This document shows, piece after piece, positions 16,297 through 24,978 of a stretch of DNA of 64,000 nucleotides (position 1 is the first letter of the stretch; each line of letters begins with the position of its first letter). The notes below the pieces were generated by a model that was given only the letters and a program-made list of their open reading frames with translations, was not told the DNA's origin and did no database searches. Location: the NCBI RefSeq assembly GCF_014876185.1, contig NZ_JADALJ010000001.1:4526964-4590963 (forward strand). The letters are read 5' to 3'. Source of the DNA: Rufibacter sp. LB8. GTDB lineage: Bacteria; Bacteroidota; Bacteroidia; Cytophagales; Hymenobacteraceae. Both the position numbers and the translations under genes were made by a program.

Positions 16297-16423
16297 GTAG
16301 GGGCGTATTGCATACGCCCTCACGCATTCCTGGTAAATGATGGTTGTGAGTCTGGCCGGTTTTCTATGGTGGCAAAAGCCAATACGGCTGTTAACGCAAA
16401 GGGCGTATGCAATACGCCCCTAC
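16297..16423. repeat. GTAG-type REP doublet (REPIN-like)
   Basis: Two perfect inverted 23-nt units, GTAGGGGCGTATTGCATACG plus CCC on the left and its exact complement at 16401-16423, flank about 80 nt. Each unit starts with the tetranucleotide GTAG followed by a palindrome, the layout described for REPs mobilised by RAYT transposases. No RAYT gene is present in the window. The remaining gap (16026-16524) otherwise holds a PAL copy and, at about 16455-16490, a degenerate AACCCCCTTCAATAGGGG element. Confidence 0.8.
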
Positions 16424-16524
16424 ATTTAAAATAACGATTGAATCAGCGAAACATATCATCCCAACCCCCTTCAATAGGGGACGAAGTGCGTGAAAACTAA
16501 AGACTCAGGACTCAGGACTCATTT

Positions 16525-17448
16525 CTACCGGTGTGAGTCATCGTCCTGAAGCAGGCTGAGGTAGCTTTCATAGCGGGGAAGGGCGATTTTGCCTTTTTTC
16601 ACGGCTTCCTGCACGGCGCAGCCGGGTTCATTGAGGTGCACGCAGTTGTTGTATTTGCACTTGTTCAGACGGGCGCGCATCTCTGGGTAGTAGTGGCTGA
16701 TTTCCTCTTTTTTCATCTCCACCACGCCCAGTTCTTTGATGCCCGGCGTGTCAATCAGGTAGGTGTCCTGGCCCACTTCAAACATCTCGGCAAAGGTGGT
16801 AGTGTGTACGCCTTTGTCTGAGAACGCCGAAATCTCAGAGGTTTTAATGTCCAGATCTGGCACCAGCGCGTTGACCAGGGTGCTTTTGCCTACGCCAGAG
16901 TGGCCCGAAAAGAGTGAAGTCTTGCCCTGCAGCATTTCCCGGATGGGTTCCAGGCCTTCGCCGGTGTGTGCCGAGCAGGTGAGGCATTGGTAGCCAATCT
17001 GCTCGTACAGTTGCACCACCTGCTGCAGGTAGGCCATGGCTTCCTCGTCATACAAATCAATCTTGTTGAAGAGCAGCACCGCCGGAATGCTGTACGCTTC
17101 AGCGGTCACCAGAAAACGGTCAATAAACCCGAAGGACGTTCTAGGCGAGACCAGCGTGACCACCAGAAAAGCAATATCTAAATTGGAGGCCACAATGTGC
17201 GCGTGGTGCGCCTTGTGCGTGGATTTTCTGATGATGTAGTTGCGGCGCGTGGCAATCTCGGTGATGACGGCTTGTTGGGCACCGCCTTCCAGTTCCATGG
17301 TCACTTCATCGCCTACGGCCAGCGGGTTGCTTACTTTCAGGCCTTTAATCTTGAATTTCCCGCGCAGGCGGCACTTGTACAGCAGCCCGTCAGCGTGGGC
17401 GCGCACCAAATACCAAGAGCCGGTTGACTTTATGACGGTTCCAATCAT
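16525..17448 (-). CDS. rsgA: Ribosome biogenesis GTPase RsgA
   Basis: Circularly permuted GTPase (307 aa) that checks late 30S subunit maturation. Order of parts: N-terminal OB fold, then G4 (NKIDLYD), then G1 P-loop GHSGVGKSTLVN, G3 DTPGIKELG, and a C-terminal zinc domain CKYNNCVHLNEPGC (C-x4-C-x-H-x5-C). This is diagnostic of RsgA/YjeQ. The start ATG (17448) overlaps the stop of the Kdo transferase gene by 4 nt (ATGA), so the pair is translationally coupled. Confidence 0.96.
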   Translation of the reverse strand: MIGTVIKSTGSWYLVRAHADGLLYKCRLRGKFKIKGLKVSNPLAVGDEVTMELEGGAQQAVITEIATRRNYIIRKSTHKAHHAHIVASNLDIAFLVVTLVSPRTSFGFIDRFLVTAEAYSIPAVLLFNKIDLYDEEAMAYLQQVVQLYEQIGYQCLTCSAHTGEGLEPIREMLQGKTSLFSGHSGVGKSTLVNALVPDLDIKTSEISAFSDKGVHTTTFAEMFEVGQDTYLIDTPGIKELGVVEMKKEEISHYYPEMRARLNKCKYNNCVHLNEPGCAVQEAVKKGKIALPRYESYLSLLQDDDSHR

Positions 17449-18710
17449 GCGTTCTTCTTACTGCCCGAAGGTAGCCAATATTCCAATGCCGTGAGAATGC
17501 GGTGGGTGGCACCGGCCTGTTTTTCAATGTAGGTTTGGGCGGCTTGTTTGATGTGGGCGCGCTTGGCGGGGTCTTGGTGCAAAGCGGTGAAAATTTTGTC
17601 CAGCTCCTTGAAGGCACGCACCGGGAACGCCACACCCAACCCAATCAAATCCACGGCTTCCTGGAACTTGTCATACTTGGGGCCAAAGAACAGGGCAGGG
17701 CCAAACGCGGCTGGTTCCAGGGTGTTGTGCAACCCTTTGCCGAAGGCGCCGCCCACGTAGGCGTAGTCGGCGTACTGGTAGAGTTGCGAGAGTATGCCAA
17801 TGTTATCAATCAACAGAATGCGTTTGGCGGCCACGGTATCTTCTGCAGCCTGCGAGAACCTGGCCGTCTGGCCGGGGAACTGGGTCTCCACCTCGCGCAG
17901 GTCTTTCTCTTTGATTTCATGCGGGGCCAGAATGAACTTGAGCGTGGGCAGGTGCTTTTGCATGAACGGCAATAGAATCTTCATGTCCTCGGGCCAGCTG
18001 CTGCCAATCACCATTACGGGGGCATTTGCTTTGAACGCGGCGGCCAACGCAATGGGCACTGCGGTCTTGGCGGTCTGCAGCACACGGTCGGCGCGGGTGT
18101 CACCGGCGTTGCTCACCTTGGTGAAGTTCAGGCTGGCCAGCAGTTGAGCAGATTCCTGGTTCTGGGTGTAGATGTGCGAGAAACGCTCCAAGATTCTTCG
18201 GTAAAAAGCGCCTTGTTTTCTGAAGTATATCTGGTTTTTCCTAAAGATGGCCGAAATAGAAATCAACGGAATACCGCGTTTACGGAGCGCCTTGGTATAG
18301 TGGTGCCAGAATTCATACTTTACAAAAATGGCCATCTTGGGCTTGACTAGTTTCACAAACCGGCTGGCGTTTGCCTCGGTGTCCAGGGGAAGGTAAAAGA
18401 TGAAGTCTGCGCCGGAATAGTTTTTGCGCACCTCGTAGCCGCTGGGCGAGAAAAACGTGAGCAGGATTTTAAACTGCGGAAATTTGACCCTGAACCCTTC
18501 TATCAACGGGCGGCCTTGCTCAAACTCGCCCAGGCTGGCGCAATGGAACCAGACCAGGGGGGCGGTGTTGGTGGCCAGCTGGGTTTCCATTTCCTGGAAG
18601 ACGTTCTCGCGGCCTTTAATGAATTTGGCGGCCTTGTCATGGAACGGCGAGGCCAGCCGGACACCCCATTTGTATGCGCTTATCCCTACTTCGTATAAAA
18701 TCTTTGACAT
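17445..18710 (-). CDS. waaA: 3-deoxy-D-manno-octulosonic acid (Kdo) transferase
   Basis: Inner-membrane-associated GT30 enzyme (421 aa) that transfers Kdo from CMP-Kdo to lipid A precursor. Evidence: N-terminal hydrophobic/amphipathic segment, the catalytic loop CASLGEFEQGRPL (in GT30 the glutamate of this loop is the base), WPEDMKILLPF, the APHEIKE motif, and GGAFGKGLHNTLEPAAFG near the C-terminus. It shows that the cell makes a Kdo-containing LPS core. CAAAGATA at 18770-18777 is a possible minus-strand -7 box. It is the first gene of a two-gene unit with rsgA. Confidence 0.94.
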   Translation of the reverse strand: MSKILYEVGISAYKWGVRLASPFHDKAAKFIKGRENVFQEMETQLATNTAPLVWFHCASLGEFEQGRPLIEGFRVKFPQFKILLTFFSPSGYEVRKNYSGADFIFYLPLDTEANASRFVKLVKPKMAIFVKYEFWHHYTKALRKRGIPLISISAIFRKNQIYFRKQGAFYRRILERFSHIYTQNQESAQLLASLNFTKVSNAGDTRADRVLQTAKTAVPIALAAAFKANAPVMVIGSSWPEDMKILLPFMQKHLPTLKFILAPHEIKEKDLREVETQFPGQTARFSQAAEDTVAAKRILLIDNIGILSQLYQYADYAYVGGAFGKGLHNTLEPAAFGPALFFGPKYDKFQEAVDLIGLGVAFPVRAFKELDKIFTALHQDPAKRAHIKQAAQTYIEKQAGATHRILTALEYWLPSGSKKNA

Positions 18711-18921
18711 TTCTTTCCTTCTATTTTATCTGTTCTAGCCACCGTGCCGCATTTCTAGCATTGTCTCTGCAAAGATACTACAGTTGTTTTGTTTTTACTG
18801 TCTGGTTAGCGGTTTTGGCTGGTATACTACTTGTCTAGTATGCGTGTGCTGTAATAAAATTATGAATGCCTTATGTCCTGATTTTCAATGCAAAGTAGCT
18901 TTAAATTAGCATGAAATGAAA

Positions 18922-18947
18922 GAAGCCTCTGCGTTGGCAGAGGCTTC
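18922..18947 (-). terminator. Terminator of the peroxiredoxin gene
   Basis: Stem GAAGCCTCTGC / GCAGAGGCTTC with a GTTG loop, followed on the minus strand by TTTCATTTC. It lies 28 nt past the stop. Confidence 0.85.
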
Positions 18948-18975
18948 TTCTGTAAAATTATCCTAAACGGGTGGC

Positions 18976-19605
18976 TTAGTGTGAGGCCAGGTAGTTAGAA
19001 ACACCTTCATGGGTGGCTTGCATGCCTTCTTTGCCTTCTTCCCAGTTGGCAGGGCAAACTTCGCCTTTCTCCTCAAAATACTGGAGGGCGTCAATCATGC
19101 GCAGGGCTTCGTCAATGCTACGGCCCAGGGGCATGTCATTCACCACTTGGTGGCGCACAATACCGGCTTTGTCAATCAGGAACAGGCCACGGTACGCCAC
19201 GGGCTCGCCAATGAATACCAGTTCGCCTTCTTCGTTATAGTCATAGTCACCGGCCAGCACATCAAAGTTCTTGGCGATGGTTTTGGTGGCATCAGCTACC
19301 AGCGGGTACGCCACGCCTTCAATGCCGCCTTTGTCACGCGGGGTGTTCAACCAGGCCCAGTGTGAGAAATGCGTGTCAACGGAGCAGCCTACCACGGCCA
19401 CGTTCTTGCGCTTGAAATCTTCCATGCGGTCTTGGAACGCAATGATCTCCGTAGGGCACACAAATGTGAAGTCCATGGGGTAGAAATAGAACAGCACGTG
19501 CTGCTTGCCTACGTACTGGTCCAAAGAGAAATCTTCTACAAATTCACCGTCTACTACGGCGGTCGCTTTAAACGACGGTGCTTTTTTGCCAACTAAAACT
19601 GCCAT
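18976..19605 (-). CDS. Typical 2-Cys peroxiredoxin (AhpC/Prx1 type)
   Basis: Cytoplasmic peroxidase (209 aa) reducing H2O2 and alkyl hydroperoxides. Peroxidatic cysteine C50 lies in FTFVCPTE; the resolving cysteine is in GEVCPANW near the C-terminus. The WLNTPRDKGGIEG and HQVVNDMPLGRS blocks match the 2-Cys Prx group. A full Bacteroidota-type promoter lies 70-100 nt upstream. No AhpF is adjacent. Confidence 0.95.
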   Translation of the reverse strand: MAVLVGKKAPSFKATAVVDGEFVEDFSLDQYVGKQHVLFYFYPMDFTFVCPTEIIAFQDRMEDFKRKNVAVVGCSVDTHFSHWAWLNTPRDKGGIEGVAYPLVADATKTIAKNFDVLAGDYDYNEEGELVFIGEPVAYRGLFLIDKAGIVRHQVVNDMPLGRSIDEALRMIDALQYFEEKGEVCPANWEEGKEGMQATHEGVSNYLASH

Positions 19606-19675
19606 GTTGCTATGTGTTAAATTGTAAGTTAAACTGTATGGGTGTCAGCCGAAAGGACCGTCCCGTTTGCGGGTG

Positions 19676-19706
19676 CAAAGGTACAACCCCAAGCTGTAAG
19701 CTGCAA
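19676..19706 (-). promoter_or_regulatory. Promoter of the peroxiredoxin gene
   Basis: On the minus strand: TTG (19704-19706), 20-nt spacer, TACCTTTG (19676-19683). It matches TTG-N19-23-TAnnTTTG. Predicted start near 19669, giving a leader of about 63 nt. Confidence 0.65.
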
Positions 19707-19771
19707 CCCACCACCTAAACATGGCAGTGTGCAAAAGGTTACCGGCTGCGGGCTTTGTCTGGTTTGAAAAT

Positions 19772-19814
19772 TTCTGTTTTCGGGCTCATTTCTGGAAATG
19801 GAGCCTAAAACGGA
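19772..19814. repeat. Palindromic repeat PAL copy 11
   Basis: TTCTGTTTTCGGGCTCATTT, loop CTGG, AAATGGAGCCTAAAACGG: one bulged G in the right arm. Upstream of the peroxiredoxin promoter. Confidence 0.88.
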
Positions 19815-19823
19815 GGCCAAGGA

Positions 19824-19945
19824 ATCCCCTCTCCCTCTGGGAGAGGGCTAGGGTGAGGGAGTAATTTCATAGTAAAAGCTATTCACTTTTAAAAAAAAAA
19901 ATTGACCCTCATCCTAACCTTCTCCCAGAGGGAGAAGGGACTGGG
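19824..19945. repeat. Inverted CCCTCTCCC / GGGAGAGGG element
   Basis: Left part CCCCTCTCCCTCTGGGAGAG with GGTGAGGG; right part CCCTCATCC with CTCCCAGAGGGAGAAGGG. It is about 120 nt with an A-run in the middle. Similar boxes are widespread between bacterial genes; nothing codes here. Confidence 0.7.
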
Positions 19946-19994
19946 CTTTTCTAATTGGAAACGAACGGATTTGTAGTAGAAGTTTGGTTTAACT

Positions 19995-20040
19995 TTCCTG
20001 TTTTGGGGCTCATTTCCAGAAATGAGCCCCAAAACAGGAA
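19995..20040. repeat. PAL copy 12, fully palindromic variant
   Basis: TTCCTGTTTTGGGGCTCATT and its exact complement around CCAG. The usual C of TTTTCGGG is G here and the partner G is C, so the pair is kept. It touches the enoyl-CoA hydratase stop (20042). Confidence 0.93.
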
Positions 20041-20041
20041 A

Positions 20042-20815
20042 TCACTTCCCGGTAAAATTGGCTTTGCGTTTCTCTACAAAGGCGTTCATGCCTTCGGTCT
20101 GGTCTTCTGAGGCGAAGGTGAGGTAGAAGTTTTTGCGCTCAAAATGGAGGCCTTCGTCCAGGTGGGTTTCAAAGCTGCGGTTCACAGATTCCTTGGCCAA
20201 CTTCACCGCCACCGGCGACAATTGCGCGATCTCAGTGGCCAGTTTAAAGGCTTCCTCTAAATAAAGCTCTACGGGCACCACGCGGTTGATGAGGCCGTGG
20301 CGGTCTGCTTCTTGCGCGGAGATGAACTTGCCGGTGAGCACCATCTCCATGGCTTTGGCTTTGCCCAGGGCTTTGGTCAAACGTTGGGTTCCGCCGGCGC
20401 CGGGCATTACGCCAATCTTTATTTCGGGCTGCCCGAACTGCGCGGTTTCTGACGCGATGATCATGTCACAGGTCATGGCCAGCTCGCAGCCGCCGCCCAG
20501 GGCAAAACCACTCACGGCTGCAATAATGGGTTTCTTGGTTTTCTTGATCTGGTCCCAGGTGCTGAACTGGTCAATGGTGAGCATGTCAATGGCGGTTTTT
20601 CCGGCCATCTGCTTAATATCAGCGCCGGCGGCAAAGGCGCGCTCATTACCGGTGAGCACAATGGCGCGCACGTTGTCATTGTCGTCCAGGTCTTTGAGGG
20701 CATCGCGCAGCTCGCCCATGAGTTGCAGGTTGAGCGCGTTGAGTTCCTTGGGGCGGTTGAGTTGGATGAGCGCCACGTGCGGACGGGCTTGTTCGGTGAC
20801 CAGAATATATTCCAT
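20042..20815 (-). CDS. Enoyl-CoA hydratase/isomerase (crotonase family)
   Basis: Crotonase-fold protein of 257 residues, the standard length. The oxyanion-hole segments are AFAAGADIKQM and GFALGGGCELAMTCD. The catalytic glutamates sit in GGCELAM and FGQPEIKIG, both present, which supports hydratase activity in fatty-acid or branched amino-acid oxidation. The MPGAGGTQRL block is typical of EchA/PaaF-like enzymes. It is 44 nt downstream of lysC on the same strand, probably co-transcribed. Confidence 0.93.
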   Translation of the reverse strand: MEYILVTEQARPHVALIQLNRPKELNALNLQLMGELRDALKDLDDNDNVRAIVLTGNERAFAAGADIKQMAGKTAIDMLTIDQFSTWDQIKKTKKPIIAAVSGFALGGGCELAMTCDMIIASETAQFGQPEIKIGVMPGAGGTQRLTKALGKAKAMEMVLTGKFISAQEADRHGLINRVVPVELYLEEAFKLATEIAQLSPVAVKLAKESVNRSFETHLDEGLHFERKNFYLTFASEDQTEGMNAFVEKRKANFTGK

Positions 20816-20859
20816 GGGTAAAATACGGGTTGTGGATGAAGGTTAAAAGTAGATAAAAA

Positions 20860-22140
20860 TCAGGACTCAGACGGCAAAGGGGCCGGGCGGCAGACCAGTT
20901 GGTACGTTTGGCGGCTGCGCTGCTCCAGCAGAATTTCCTTGCCTTCTGAGATAGCGTCTAAGCTGGCCTGGTCATAATTCTTGACGGTGTACAGGTGCAA
21001 GGGTTGGTTGTAGAGAATCTGGAACTCGGGTTGCAAGTTTTCAACTAAAGCCTGCACACGGGCGGCGTCATAATCTGTACACACAGAAAAGGAGATGGCC
21101 GAATTCTGCATGACGTTTATTTTCAAACGATGTTCGCTCAATGCCTGAAAAATGGTGCTCAGGTTCTGCTCGGTCACAAAGCCGTAATCTTTGGAATGGA
21201 ATGACAGCAGGCACTGGTTCTGCTTCACAATAAACGCGGGCGCAATGCGGTCATGCCGGCAGTTTTTTATGACCGTACCCGCCTCCTGCGGATTCAAAAA
21301 CGATTTTACATACAGCGGAATCCCTTTCTTGGCCAGCGGTGCCACCGTCTTGGGGTGAATCACAGACGCTCCGTAATAGGCCATCTCAATGGCTTCCTGG
21401 TAAGCAATTTCTTCGTAACAGATAGTGGTGGGGAACAGTTTGGGGTCGGCGTTGAGCAGGCCGGGCACGTCTTTCCAGATGGTCATGCTTTCCGCAGAAA
21501 GGCAATAGGCAAAAATAGCGGCGCTGAAATCAGAGCCTTCGCGGCCCAGCGTGGTGGTGTGGCCTTGGCCAGTGCCGCCAATAAAGCCTTGGGTCACTAC
21601 TATATTATTTTTCAGCAACGACGGTAGTGTTTCCTGAATCAAGGTTTCGGTCTGGGTCCAGTTTACCTGGGCCTCGCGCCAGGTGGCATTGGTGCGCAGG
21701 CAGGTGCGGCAGTCCAGCCAGTGGGTGGCCAGGCCCTGCTGGTGCAGGAAATGGTGCAGAATCTGGCTGGAGAGCAGTTCGCCCACGCTGATGATCTGGT
21801 CATACTGGAAGTCAAATTCCTGAGGTTCAACGCGCTCCAGTAATTGTTGCAGGGCCTGAAACTGATTTTCTATTATTCCGTAGACAGAGGCACCTTTATC
21901 TGGAAACAGCGCCTGCACAATGCCCAGATGGTACTGCCGGCAGCGCTGCCAGCCCTCAGAAAAATCCTGCTGCCTGAAGGCCTGTTGATACATTTCTTCT
22001 AACGCATTGGTGGTCTTGCCCATAGCAGACACCACCACTACCAATTGCCCCGTTTGTGGCAAGGCAGAAAGCAGCCTGGCTATGTTCCGGAACGCACCGG
22101 CGTCTTTCACAGAGGCGCCCCCAAATTTGTAAACTAACAT
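20860..22140 (-). CDS. lysC: Aspartate kinase
   Basis: Monofunctional aspartokinase (426 aa) making aspartyl phosphate for Lys, Thr and Met synthesis. Motifs: YKFGGASVKD at residues 4-13 (ATP phosphate binding), TTLGREGSDFSAAI (active site), YQEAIEMAYYGASVIHPKT, and a C-terminal ACT region (about 300-410, with INVMQNSAISFSVC) for feedback by amino acids. No homoserine dehydrogenase fusion. Divergent from fbp across a 104-nt gap. Confidence 0.94.
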   Translation of the reverse strand: MLVYKFGGASVKDAGAFRNIARLLSALPQTGQLVVVVSAMGKTTNALEEMYQQAFRQQDFSEGWQRCRQYHLGIVQALFPDKGASVYGIIENQFQALQQLLERVEPQEFDFQYDQIISVGELLSSQILHHFLHQQGLATHWLDCRTCLRTNATWREAQVNWTQTETLIQETLPSLLKNNIVVTQGFIGGTGQGHTTTLGREGSDFSAAIFAYCLSAESMTIWKDVPGLLNADPKLFPTTICYEEIAYQEAIEMAYYGASVIHPKTVAPLAKKGIPLYVKSFLNPQEAGTVIKNCRHDRIAPAFIVKQNQCLLSFHSKDYGFVTEQNLSTIFQALSEHRLKINVMQNSAISFSVCTDYDAARVQALVENLQPEFQILYNQPLHLYTVKNYDQASLDAISEGKEILLEQRSRQTYQLVCRPAPLPSES

Positions 22141-22201
22141 TCTTAAAAGTTATTATTTGATACTTTGTCAATTTGGCTGGCAAGATTTTCGTCTAAATTA
22201 G

Positions 22202-22209
22202 TAAATTTG
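22202..22209 (+). promoter_or_regulatory. Possible -7 box of fbp
   Basis: TAAATTTG matches TAnnTTTG and lies 35 nt before the fbp ATG. The nearest upstream TTG is 26 nt away, longer than usual, so this is tentative. Confidence 0.4.
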
Positions 22210-22244
22210 TAATTGCCTATTCGTTCACATTACTACTCAACCAT

Positions 22245-23273
22245 ATGACTATCAAAGAAAATCTGGCACTTCCGGTGGGTACTACCCTTGACAGGTTCAT
22301 CATGCGGAAGCAGGAAGATTTCCCGTTTGCCACCGGTGAGCTTTCCCAATTGCTTCGTGACATAGCCCTAGCGGCAAAAATAGTGAACCGCGCCATTAAC
22401 CACGCAGGTTTAACAGATATTGGCGGCGCGTACGGCAAACAGAACGTGCAGGGCGAGGACCAGCAGAAGCTGGACGTGGTAGCCAACATCCGGTTCATAC
22501 GCGCCCTGCGCAACGGCGGCGAGGTGTGTGCCATTATTTCTGAGGAAGAAGAGGAGATTATACAGACCGGCAACCAGAAAGGCCGCTACATTGTGGCCAT
22601 TGACCCGTTGGATGGTTCCTCTAACATTGACGTGAACGTGTCTATCGGCACTATTTTCTCCATTTACCGCCGCGTGTCTGAAATGGGCGGAGACGGCACC
22701 CTGGCCGACTGTTTCCAGAAAGGGACCGAGCAGGTAGCCGCCGGGTATATCATCTATGGTTCCAGCACCATGCTGGTGTACACCACGGGCAACGGCGTGA
22801 ACGGTTTCACTTATGAAACTTCTCTGGGTGAATTCTTCTTGTCACACCCCAACATCACCATTCCTGCCAAAGGCGAGATTTACTCTGTCAATGAAGGCGG
22901 GTACAACCACTTCCCCGAAGGCGTGAAGAAATACGTGGAGCTGTGCCGCGTGCGCAACTACTCTGCCCGTTACATTGGTTCTTTGGTGGCAGACTTCCAC
23001 CGGAATCTATTGAAAGGCGGTATCTATTTGTACCCTAACACCCAGAAATCGCCGCTAGGCAAATTGCGTCTGTTGTATGAGTGCAACGCCTTGGCCTTTC
23101 TAGTGGAGCAGGCCGGGGGCAAAGCCTCAGACGGCATGCGCCGCATTCTGGACATTGAGCCGTTTGAGTTGCACCAGCGCTGCCCGTTCTACATTGGCTC
23201 CACAGAGATGGTGGAAGAAGTAGAATCTTTGCTGGTAGCCCGCGAAGTAAGAGAAAGAACGCCTGTGGCGTAA
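22245..23273 (+). CDS. fbp: Class I fructose-1,6-bisphosphatase
   Basis: Gluconeogenic phosphatase (342 aa) hydrolysing fructose 1,6-bisphosphate. The metal-binding signature [21 protein letters not shown] is intact (key part DPLDGSSN), preceded by the SEEEEE acidic loop. The sugar-phosphate site ([24 protein letters not shown]) and [20 protein letters not shown] are complete. The C-terminal [20 protein letters not shown] block closes the domain. Monocistronic; a PAL repeat and a long hairpin terminator follow. Confidence 0.96.
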   Translation: MTIKENLALPVGTTLDRFIMRKQEDFPFATGELSQLLRDIALAAKIVNRAINHAGLTDIGGAYGKQNVQGEDQQKLDVVANIRFIRALRNGGEVCAIISEEEEEIIQTGNQKGRYIVAIDPLDGSSNIDVNVSIGTIFSIYRRVSEMGGDGTLADCFQKGTEQVAAGYIIYGSSTMLVYTTGNGVNGFTYETSLGEFFLSHPNITIPAKGEIYSVNEGGYNHFPEGVKKYVELCRVRNYSARYIGSLVADFHRNLLKGGIYLYPNTQKSPLGKLRLLYECNALAFLVEQAGGKASDGMRRILDIEPFELHQRCPFYIGSTEMVEEVESLLVAREVRERTPVA

Positions 23274-23285
23274 TACTTTAAAATT

Positions 23286-23329
23286 TTCTGTTTTCGGGCT
23301 CATTTCCAGAAATGAGCCCGAAAACGGAA
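23286..23329. repeat. Palindromic repeat PAL copy 13
   Basis: Consensus copy: CTGTTTTCGGGCTCATTT, loop CCAG, AAATGAGCCCGAAAACGG. It lies 12 nt after the fbp stop, followed 15 nt later by a conventional terminator. Confidence 0.94.
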
Positions 23330-23344
23330 AATCAAAACCATGTT

Positions 23345-23387
23345 AAAACAGGAAAGCCCTTGCTATTGGCAAGGGCTTTCCTGTTTT
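23345..23387. terminator. Bidirectional terminator between fbp and DUF5606 gene
   Basis: Perfect 19-bp stem AAAACAGGAAAGCCCTTGC and its complement with a TATTG loop. The A- and T-ends make it usable from both strands; the flanking genes converge. Confidence 0.9.
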
Positions 23388-23400
23388 ATAAAGAATACCG

Positions 23401-23913
23401 TTAGGCTTTTTTCTTGGCGGCTTTCTTTTCTTTTACGTCTTCCTGGTTGTCAGAATCTTCTGCAGAAGTTGTTTCCGCCGGGGCCGCCTCAGGAGCAGGC
23501 GCGTCGGTTGCTTTTTCCTCTGCATAGGGAAGGAACTGGCTTACCGCCTGGTACCACTGCACCAGTTTTTTCATGTCTGAGGCATACACCCGCTCCTGGT
23601 CATAGTCTGGCAGCACAGATTCCATAAAGTCTGAAAGTTCCTGCGTGCTGGACTTGGCGTTCACCGGTAGGTTGGTGCCGTATTTCTCCTTGATTCTGTC
23701 AAAGATATCAGCTAAGGGCACGGTGGCCTCCGCGTCATTGGTGTACATGGAGATCTCCTGCAGAATGGAAACCCGGTTGCGGGCCTGGGCCACGCTGCGC
23801 ACCGGTTTTTCGGCCAGGCTTTCTACAATGATGCCATTGCGGGTTGGGGCAATGATCTTGTACAGGCCGGGCATGCCGGAAATGGAGGCAATCTCTTTCA
23901 GGTCAAATGGCAT
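23401..23913 (-). CDS. DUF5606 domain protein
   Basis: Bacteroidota-specific protein of 170 residues. The N-terminal half starts MPFDLKEIASISGMPGLYKI and continues with GIIVESLAEKPVRSVAQARNRVSILQEISMYT-like sequence (key block VESL...RVSILQEISMYT), characteristic of DUF5606. The C-terminus is low-complexity: an Ala/Glu/Pro stretch and a lysine-alanine tail (EKKAAKKKA). Function unknown. First gene after the fbp terminator on the minus strand; 25 nt upstream lies the TonB-domain gene in the same direction. Confidence 0.82.
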   Translation of the reverse strand: MPFDLKEIASISGMPGLYKIIAPTRNGIIVESLAEKPVRSVAQARNRVSILQEISMYTNDAEATVPLADIFDRIKEKYGTNLPVNAKSSTQELSDFMESVLPDYDQERVYASDMKKLVQWYQAVSQFLPYAEEKATDAPAPEAAPAETTSAEDSDNQEDVKEKKAAKKKA

Positions 23914-23938
23914 AAAAGAAAAGGTTGGTTAAGGTAGG

Positions 23939-24328
23939 TTATAGTTTAAAGTTAACGGGAACGCTGTATTGCTGGCTGTAGCCGGGCGCGTTGAATTTAA
24001 GCAGTTGTACCACGCGCAGCGCTTCCTGGCCCAGTCCGCCGCCCACTTCCTTCAGAAGTTTTAGGTTGGAGATGGAGCCGTCTTCGTTCAGCACAAAGCC
24101 CACAATGCACTGGCCCATTACGCGGTTGCGCTTGGCCATGGCCGGGTACTGTATGCTGCGGTTAAGGTGTGCCACCAAAGAGTCCTGTCCGCCGGGGTAA
24201 TGCACGGCCACGGGCAGCTTACCGGCCTGAGCCACCGCTGCCGGTGTTGCAGGAGGGGTAAACGAAGAAGCCACGGCCATGGTAGAGGCAGAAACCAACA
24301 GGGCGATGAGGGTGTGTTTTACGTTCAT
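23939..24328 (-). CDS. Secreted TonB C-terminal-domain protein
   Basis: Protein of 129 residues with an N-terminal signal peptide (HTLIALLVSASTMAVASS) and one TonB_C-type domain. Key features are NRSIQYPAMAKRNRVMGQCIVGFVL, with YP and the strand GxxxVxFxLxxDG as in VGFVLNEDGSI, then LKLLKEVGGGLGQEALRVV. There is no proline-rich spanning arm and no transmembrane anchor beyond the signal. It is thus probably a periplasmic stand-alone domain, not a full energy transducer. It is 26 nt downstream of engB. Confidence 0.82.
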   Translation of the reverse strand: MNVKHTLIALLVSASTMAVASSFTPPATPAAVAQAGKLPVAVHYPGGQDSLVAHLNRSIQYPAMAKRNRVMGQCIVGFVLNEDGSISNLKLLKEVGGGLGQEALRVVQLLKFNAPGYSQQYSVPVNFKL

Positions 24329-24354
24329 GGTTGGGTAATTAAAGGCTAAAATAC

Positions 24355-24978
24355 TTACTGTTTCTCAGATTTCAGCATGTCTTTGTAACGCTTGTTCACG
24401 TCTTCAATAAAGGCCAGAATCTCATCACGCCCGTCTTTTGACACCGAGGAGCTTTTCATGTACCGGGGCATCTCTTCCCAGGTGTCCTCCAAAGATTTCA
24501 TAAAGAAGGCAATGTTGGCGTCTGTCTTTACGCTGGACTGCTTGTCTATCTTTGTGAAGATAAGCACAAAAGGGATGCCCATGGTTCCAAGCTGCTCCAT
24601 AAATTCCAAATCTGGCTTCTGCGGGGGCAGGCGGGAGTCTATCAATACAAATACGCAGGCCAGGTTGTTGCGGTGCTGCAGGTAGTACTTGATCATCTTG
24701 CGCCAGTCCTCTCGGGAGTCTTTGCTCACTTTGGCCCAGCCGTAGCCCGGTAAATCTACCAGGTACCAGGTGTCATTGATGAGGAAGTGGTTGATGAGCT
24801 GGGTCTTGCCGGGGAACGAAGACGTCTTGGCCAGCTTGAGCCGGTTGGTGAGCATGTTGATCAACGATGACTTGCCCACGTTAGACCGACCGATGAATGC
24901 GTACTCCGGCAGTTCTGTCTGCGGGCACTGCTCTGCGCGGGTGTTGCTACTAATGAATTTTGCCTCTTTGATTACCAT
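24355..24978 (-). CDS. engB: Ribosome biogenesis GTP-binding protein EngB/YsxC
   Basis: TrmE-Era-like GTPase of 207 residues needed for 50S assembly. G1 is GRSNVGKSSLIN (near residue 30), G2 around KTSSFPGKTQLIN, G3 DLPGYGWAKVS, and G4 FTKIDKQS. Length and motif order match the family. It heads a minus-strand run (engB, TonB-domain, DUF5606), with gaps of about 25 nt. CAAAGGTA at 25021-25028 may be its -7 box. Confidence 0.95.
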   Translation of the reverse strand: MVIKEAKFISSNTRAEQCPQTELPEYAFIGRSNVGKSSLINMLTNRLKLAKTSSFPGKTQLINHFLINDTWYLVDLPGYGWAKVSKDSREDWRKMIKYYLQHRNNLACVFVLIDSRLPPQKPDLEFMEQLGTMGIPFVLIFTKIDKQSSVKTDANIAFFMKSLEDTWEEMPRYMKSSSVSKDGRDEILAFIEDVNKRYKDMLKSEKQ

